Shown in pieces: positions 6,980-9,642 of a DNA stretch of 9,642 bases (position 1 is its first letter; each line of letters begins with the position of its first letter). Where the stretch lies: contig DAIDAB010000063.1 in NCBI GenBank assembly GCA_027310845.1, positions 1 through 9,642 on the forward strand, written 5' to 3'. The stretch is from a bacterium. Lineage in GTDB: Archaea > Thermoproteota > Nitrososphaeria > Nitrososphaerales > CADDZS01. Under the pieces are notes generated by a model. That model was not told where the DNA came from. It saw nothing but the letters and a program-made list of their open reading frames with translations, and ran no database searches. The translations under genes and the position numbers were made by a program.

Positions 6980-7097
6980 CGGCAATGAGAACTACTATTC
7001 GACTCTAAGCAGCTACGCAAAATCGCTTGGCTATGTCCTTACGGCCGGGAACCCGGGCACAAGTGTACCTACAAGCTACATCGGAACTGTGTCGTAA
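6980..7097 (+). pseudogene. Truncated spherulin-4 fragment (second copy of the 112-base repeat)
   Basis: 6980-7091 repeats 6037-6148 of the gene just upstream with three mismatches. In the proper frame from 6981 it reads GNENYYSTLSSYAKSLGY... to SYIGTVS, then stops at TAA 7095-7097. One of the substitutions gives Ala for Val (SSYAKSLG), matching the second paralogue at that site. Only about 37 codons of the domain are present, without either side of the catalytic core, so it cannot encode a working enzyme. It begins immediately after the TAG of spherulin 1. In this same frame the preceding codons read AGGGS, like the Gly/Ser linker of the second paralogue. It is best read as the remains of a third copy or of unequal recombination between tandem genes. 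Confidence 0.8.
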
Positions 7098-7185
7098 CAA
7101 CCCGTCCATCATTTTCAAACTCATTACATTCAGAGTACTGAGGCTCATATTAATCGGATAAGTAACATGTTTCCCAATCATGAAG

Positions 7186-7240
7186 CTAAGATGGTTTTTT
7201 TGGGCATCTCATTGTAATCATCTTAGTTTATTTTCTTTTT
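7186..7240 (+). terminator. Possible terminator after the spherulin-1/fragment unit
   Basis: CTAAGATG (7186-7193) and CATCTTAG (7219-7226) are perfect 8-base complements separated by 25 bases that include a run of seven T at 7195-7201. A T-rich tail, TTTATTTTCTTTTT (7227-7240), follows. The loop is long for a classical hairpin, but T-rich stretches alone terminate archaeal polymerase, so termination here is plausible. Confidence 0.35.
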
Positions 7241-7392
7241 GCGAAGAAGAGTTTGCAATCTCACTCTCGAATCTATATTCGAATAACAACCTCCCTGAAA
7301 AATGGAATTCCTCACAAACATTTGTTCCGAGTGCAACTATTAGGGCGCAAAAAGCAACTGGAACAAGCTTACGTACTTTATCTGCATATGAC

Positions 7393-7399
7393 TTTTATA
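7393..7399 (+). promoter_or_regulatory. TATA box of spherulin 2
   Basis: TTTTATA centred near 7396 lies 28 bases before the ATG at 7424. Archaeal transcription usually starts about 25-27 bases after the centre of the TATA box, which puts the start site at or within a few bases of the ATG, implying a leaderless or near-leaderless mRNA. No Shine-Dalgarno sequence is needed and none is obvious. Confidence 0.6.
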
Positions 7400-7423
7400 C
7401 GCATTCGTTAGAGAGGCGTCGAA

Positions 7424-8764
7424 ATGAATGTACTAGAACACTCTTCTCGTCGATTGTTCATGGTAACGGCGCTACTCCTTCTATTCGCCAGTCTCTCGGT
7501 AGTTTCCTTACCACACAGCGCAGCGACCTCAACATCAAGTACAGGCGTCATTGTCCCGCTCTATTCTTACCCAGGACCCATGTGGCAGGGCCTGATTCAG
7601 GCAAAGCAAGCGAATCCATCTGTTCCAATGATAGCTGTCATTAATCCAAGCAGCGGTCCGGGAAGCAGTCAGGACCCGAACATATTGCAAGGTGTAAGGT
7701 CGTTGCAATCTGTCGGAATAAATGTTGTAGGATACGTCTACACAAAGTATGCTTCGGTAAGCTTAAGTTCCCTGGAAGCCCAGATCAGTGCTTACAAGAG
7801 CTTGTATGGCGTCAACGGAATATTCTTTGATCAGATGTCAAACGTTCCTGGTTACGAGGGTTACTATTCCACACTGACCAATTACGCAAAGTCGCTCGGC
7901 ATGAGCATGACTGTTGGAAATCCAGGCACTTCCGTTCCGTCAAGCTATATTGGAACCGTGAGTATCCTAAACATCTACGAGAACGCGGGTTTGCCAAGCC
8001 TCAGCACGCTAGCTGCGCGGACCAGCGGCTATAGCAAGCAGAACTTTGCAATGACTTCATACAGTGTGAGTTATGTTAGTGCATCCTATATTTCGAGTGC
8101 TTCGAACTACCTTGGTTACATGTACATAACCAGCGGAAATTATCCGAATCCGTACGCCGCTTTGCCCTCTTACTTCTCAGGCCTCGTGGCGGACCTTGCG
8201 GGAGGAAGTGGCGGACCTCCTCCAGGCATGGTTACGTTGACCGTTGAATCAGTCAGCCTCAGTGGGGCTCCTATCAGCGGCCTCTGGACAGTGGTCCAAT
8301 CTGCAAGCGGTAACACCTTGGCAACAGGTTACACCCCCTTAACATACGCAGCAGTGCCTGGAAATTCATATGTTGTTTATGTCTCAAATTACGGGAACGA
8401 TGCATTTGCTCATTGGAGTAATGGTGTTACAAGCAATAAGATCACTGTTACGCCCACGCAAGATACAACGCTGGTCGCATATTACTCGACAGGCCAGAGT
8501 CAGGCACCTCTCGTAGTAGATTCTGCCAGCCTCAGTGGGACTCCTATCAGCGGCCTCTGGACAGTGATTCAGTCTACAAGCGGTAAAACCTTGGCAACAG
8601 GTTTCACTACATTCGAATACAGTGTCACCCTGGGCACGACTTATGTGGTCGCAGTAGCGAACTATGGAACTTACCAATTTGTCAGATGGAGCAACGGGAG
8701 TACGAACAGATACATCACTATCACACCCGCGCAGTCGACCACACTAGTAGCATACTACAACTGA
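7424..8764 (+). CDS. Secreted spherulin-4/GH135-like protein with D-Q active-site variant and two beta-domains
   Basis: 446-residue paralogue of the upstream protein. A signal peptide covers about 9-33 (RRLFMVTALLLLFASLSVV then SLPHSAA), giving a probable cleavage after Ala. The spherulin-4 domain runs about 41-258: GVIVPLYSYP, MIAVINPSSGPG, VVGYVYTKYA, GIFFDQMSN and VSILNIYEN. Asp136 and Glu186 are kept, but Gln137 (CAG, 7832-7834) replaces the Glu of the D-E pair; this may abolish hydrolysis, leaving a binding protein, or alter its mechanism. A Gly/Pro linker (LAGGSGGPPPG, 258-268) joins two beta-sandwich modules (about 269-355 and 363-446), each ending in a W-S-N-G...TTLVAYY signature. The protein ends in the last strand with no anchor, so it should be released or bound non-covalently. 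ATG 7424 is chosen because of the TATA box. Ser/Thr/Gly-rich composition is typical of archaeal surface proteins. Confidence 0.83.
   Translation: MNVLEHSSRRLFMVTALLLLFASLSVVSLPHSAATSTSSTGVIVPLYSYPGPMWQGLIQAKQANPSVPMIAVINPSSGPGSSQDPNILQGVRSLQSVGINVVGYVYTKYASVSLSSLEAQISAYKSLYGVNGIFFDQMSNVPGYEGYYSTLTNYAKSLGMSMTVGNPGTSVPSSYIGTVSILNIYENAGLPSLSTLAARTSGYSKQNFAMTSYSVSYVSASYISSASNYLGYMYITSGNYPNPYAALPSYFSGLVADLAGGSGGPPPGMVTLTVESVSLSGAPISGLWTVVQSASGNTLATGYTPLTYAAVPGNSYVVYVSNYGNDAFAHWSNGVTSNKITVTPTQDTTLVAYYSTGQSQAPLVVDSASLSGTPISGLWTVIQSTSGKTLATGFTTFEYSVTLGTTYVVAVANYGTYQFVRWSNGSTNRYITITPAQSTTLVAYYN
8254..8330 (+). repeat. Tandem beta-domain repeat unit 1 (best-conserved part)
   Basis: This codes for the start of the first beta-domain of spherulin 2 (SLSGAPISGLWTVVQSASG region). 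It aligns without gaps to 8527-8603 with six mismatches in 77 bases; the 273-base offset equals 91 codons, so one module length was duplicated in frame. Confidence 0.85.
8527..8603 (+). repeat. Tandem beta-domain repeat unit 2 (best-conserved part)
   Basis: Second copy of the 77-base segment described at 8254-8330, about 92% identical in DNA, encoding SLSGTPISGLWTVIQSTSG. The remaining parts of the two modules are much more divergent, which points to either local gene conversion or strong constraint on this strand-turn-strand element. Confidence 0.85.
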
Positions 8765-9010
8765 TAGTTCCTCATTCGAAAGAATAAAGAACGTTCGAGC
8801 GCTAGATCTCCCTTCGACCCCAGGGGATCGATGCCGCAATATCTAGAAAGACAAGATCCTCGGCAAAATCATGTTAATGCCTTGATTGCGCGGCACTCCG
8901 AGCTCTTCCATTTTGCATTCGCGTCTCAGTTCTAATAAGATGTGCCTCCTTCTCCTTCAAAAGTGGCGTGCGGATTCCAAAAACTTCTTACAAAACTAGG
9001 GGATGAAAGA
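8765..9010. other. Intergenic region after spherulin 2
   Basis: No convincing gene is seen. At 8814-8831 there is a compact near-palindrome (TCGACCCC, A, GGGG, A, TCGA), and overlapping it a hairpin-capable pair, GATCTCCC (8805-8812) with GGGGATC (8823-8829). Neither is followed by a T-run. ATTC-GAAA-GAAT (8774-8785) could form a very short tetraloop stem just after the stop. A 19-codon frame starting ATG at 8940 has no support. Confidence 0.4.
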
Positions 9011-9139
9011 ATGCTTTCTTTTCCGAGGAGTTTTATTAGAGCGAGAGAGAGAGGAAAAGCCACGAAAACGAAGGAAGAGAAAACCGAAAATGCGTTTCAA
9101 GAGGAATCTGTCGAAGAAGGAGACGTGAGATCGACTTGA
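9011..9139 (+). CDS. Possible small charged protein (42 residues)
   Basis: ATG at 9011 is preceded by AGGGG at 8998-9002, eight bases upstream, a good Shine-Dalgarno position. The 42-residue product starts MLSFPRSFIRARERGK, continues with a Lys/Thr/Glu-rich middle and ends in an acidic stretch (EESVEEGDVRST). No motif is recognised. A competing ATG at 9003 opens a 41-codon frame to 9128, whose product is very basic (18 Lys/Arg of 41, including RKRRKRKPK). Both come from the same purine-rich DNA and at most one is likely real. The ribosome-binding spacing favours the frame listed. Confidence 0.3.
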   Translation: MLSFPRSFIRARERGKATKTKEEKTENAFQEESVEEGDVRST

Positions 9140-9210
9140 TTGGTGAGAGTGCTGGAAATCCCCCGACAGCTTAAGTAAGGTGTGGCGCGCTCTCAGCACT
9201 GCTAGAAGAA

Positions 9211-9381
9211 ATGGTTCTCCCCAAGAAGTGTCTAAAGTGCGGGCATTACCACTTTGATGGCAGATGCTATGCAAATGTGCAGATTCTAGCTGGCATATAC
9301 GTCGGCGAATACTCTGAGGAGATCAAGGATTGCAAGTGTGCCGAGGCAGATAGAAGTCCCAAGAGAGGTCAGTGGTTTTAG
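9211..9381 (+). CDS. Small Cys/His-rich putative zinc-binding protein (56 residues)
   Basis: ATG at 9211 opens 56 codons to TAG at 9379-9381. The product starts MVLPKKCLKCGHYHFDGRCY and contains Cys7, Cys10, His12, His14, Cys19, Cys41 and Cys43. The CxxC knuckle followed about 30 residues later by CKC is typical of a small zinc-ribbon-like or zinc-knuckle fold, common as small proteins in archaea. The stretch between (ANVQILAGIYVGEYSEEIKD) could form two strands or a short helix. A weak TATA candidate, CTTAAGTAA, lies at 9170-9178, and no clear Shine-Dalgarno sequence precedes the ATG, in keeping with a short-leader mRNA. It may bind nucleic acid or a protein partner, but function cannot be inferred. 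A 92-codon frame on the opposite strand (8996-9274) is rejected as its shadow. Confidence 0.6.
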   Translation: MVLPKKCLKCGHYHFDGRCYANVQILAGIYVGEYSEEIKDCKCAEADRSPKRGQWF

Positions 9382-9642
9382 ACTGTTCCCTACATTGCAG
9401 AGAATCGTCATAGATCCTCTTCGTCCGTTGCTTTGATCCATCCAGTCTGGGAGTTTGATATCTTTCTGCGGCCATACTTTATCCAGATGCTCCTACAATG
9501 GCCTCAACTTAACCTTCCCGAGCATTGAGCGTAATAATTGTTTGATAAGAGAGTTGGTACTTGCGCATATCTTTAGGAATAATAGGCGGCCCTTTGACTT
9601 TCCGTATCTTCTCTTCTCGATAAAGTTCAGACTGTCAAGATT
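9382..9642. other. Window end without intact gene; possible broken coding remnants on minus strand
   Basis: No start-to-stop gene is found. On the minus strand, a frame open from 9634 down to 9519 reads protein-like sequence (EEKIRKVKGPPIIPKDMRKY, then QLSYQTIITLNAREG, stop). A different minus frame then carries EHLDKVWPQKDIKLPDWM, and a third ends GWIKATDEEDL. Each has charged, globular character but no start codon or continuity, as expected for a gene fragment with frameshifts, or by chance. The neighbouring sequence outside the window is needed to interpret it. Confidence 0.25.

Larger units (their letters stand above)
7098..7423. other. Intergenic region upstream of spherulin 2
   Basis: This 326-base A/T-rich stretch holds no convincing gene. 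It contains a long-loop hairpin with T-rich tail (7186-7240), a perfect 6-bp dyad TCGAAT/ATTCGA with a 4-base loop (7267-7282), and the TATA box of the next gene. An open frame starting at 7180 runs on into the next gene in another frame, with Cys/Phe/Ser-rich sequence typical of chance translation. Confidence 0.5.

Noticed and set aside
6980..7097. The 112-base repeat as a mobile element or phage attachment site
   Set aside because: It is plainly glycosidase coding sequence, has no terminal inverted repeats, and no integrase or transposase is present; recombination between paralogues explains it better.
7267..7282. TCGAAT/ATTCGA dyad as an operator
   Set aside because: A single 6-bp dyad over 120 bases upstream of the TATA box is expected by chance often enough, and no second copy was seen near other promoters.
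7180..7644. 154-codon plus-strand frame running into spherulin 2
   Set aside because: More than half overlaps the clear signal peptide and domain of spherulin 2 in another frame, and the upstream part covers the putative terminator and TATA box.
8996..9274. 92-codon minus-strand frame
   Set aside because: It is antisense to the Cys/His-rich small gene and to purine-rich DNA; its Phe/Leu/Ser/Arg-rich product has no domain pattern.

Overview
The window looks archaeal, most likely from a Nitrososphaerota (Thaumarchaeota)-type or related lineage. This is an inference from gene content: a GvpD/KaiC-type P-loop ATPase, a compact archaeal dual-specificity phosphatase, a DUF457/YdjM-type membrane protein, spherulin-4 glycosidase paralogues with archaeal-style beta-domains, and a TATA box placed for near-leaderless transcription. 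No rRNA, tRNA, CRISPR array or insertion sequence was seen, so the taxonomy cannot be fixed from this window.

Layout. 2-184 is the C-terminus of a membrane protein, followed by a YdjM-like membrane hydrolase (238-1173) and a good hairpin/T-run terminator (1239-1270). On the minus strand lie a 51-residue, extremely acidic small protein (1446-1601) and a dual-specificity/tyrosine phosphatase (1700-2272, open to 2356). After an unclear 378-base gap comes a GvpD-like two-lobed ATPase (2735-4192), convergent with an ATP-grasp ligase (4225-5286, minus).

The second half is dominated by two secreted spherulin-4/GH135-like proteins, 5516-6979 and 7424-8764. They share a catalytic-type domain and beta-sandwich modules. 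The first carries the full D/E...E acidic set and ends in a Ser/Thr-rich stalk plus a hydrophobic C-terminal segment, so it is probably surface-anchored. The second has Gln in place of the Glu, two tandem beta-domains, and no anchor. Between them lies a 112-base, 97% identical copy of an internal piece of the first gene, which is a scar of duplication and deletion. Upstream of the first gene sits a 17-codon open frame whose beginning matches the start of the second gene, with its stop codon in the loop of a perfect 8-bp hairpin.

The right end holds a small charged open frame (9011-9139), a small Cys/His-rich putative zinc protein (9211-9381), and a final 261 bases with no intact gene but possible remnants of coding sequence on the minus strand.

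The spherulin locus is the only part where genes clearly belong together: a duplicated extracellular polysaccharide-acting pair that has diverged in catalytic residues, attachment and leader organisation. No functional link between it and the ATPase, phosphatase or ATP-grasp genes is demonstrated by the sequence.
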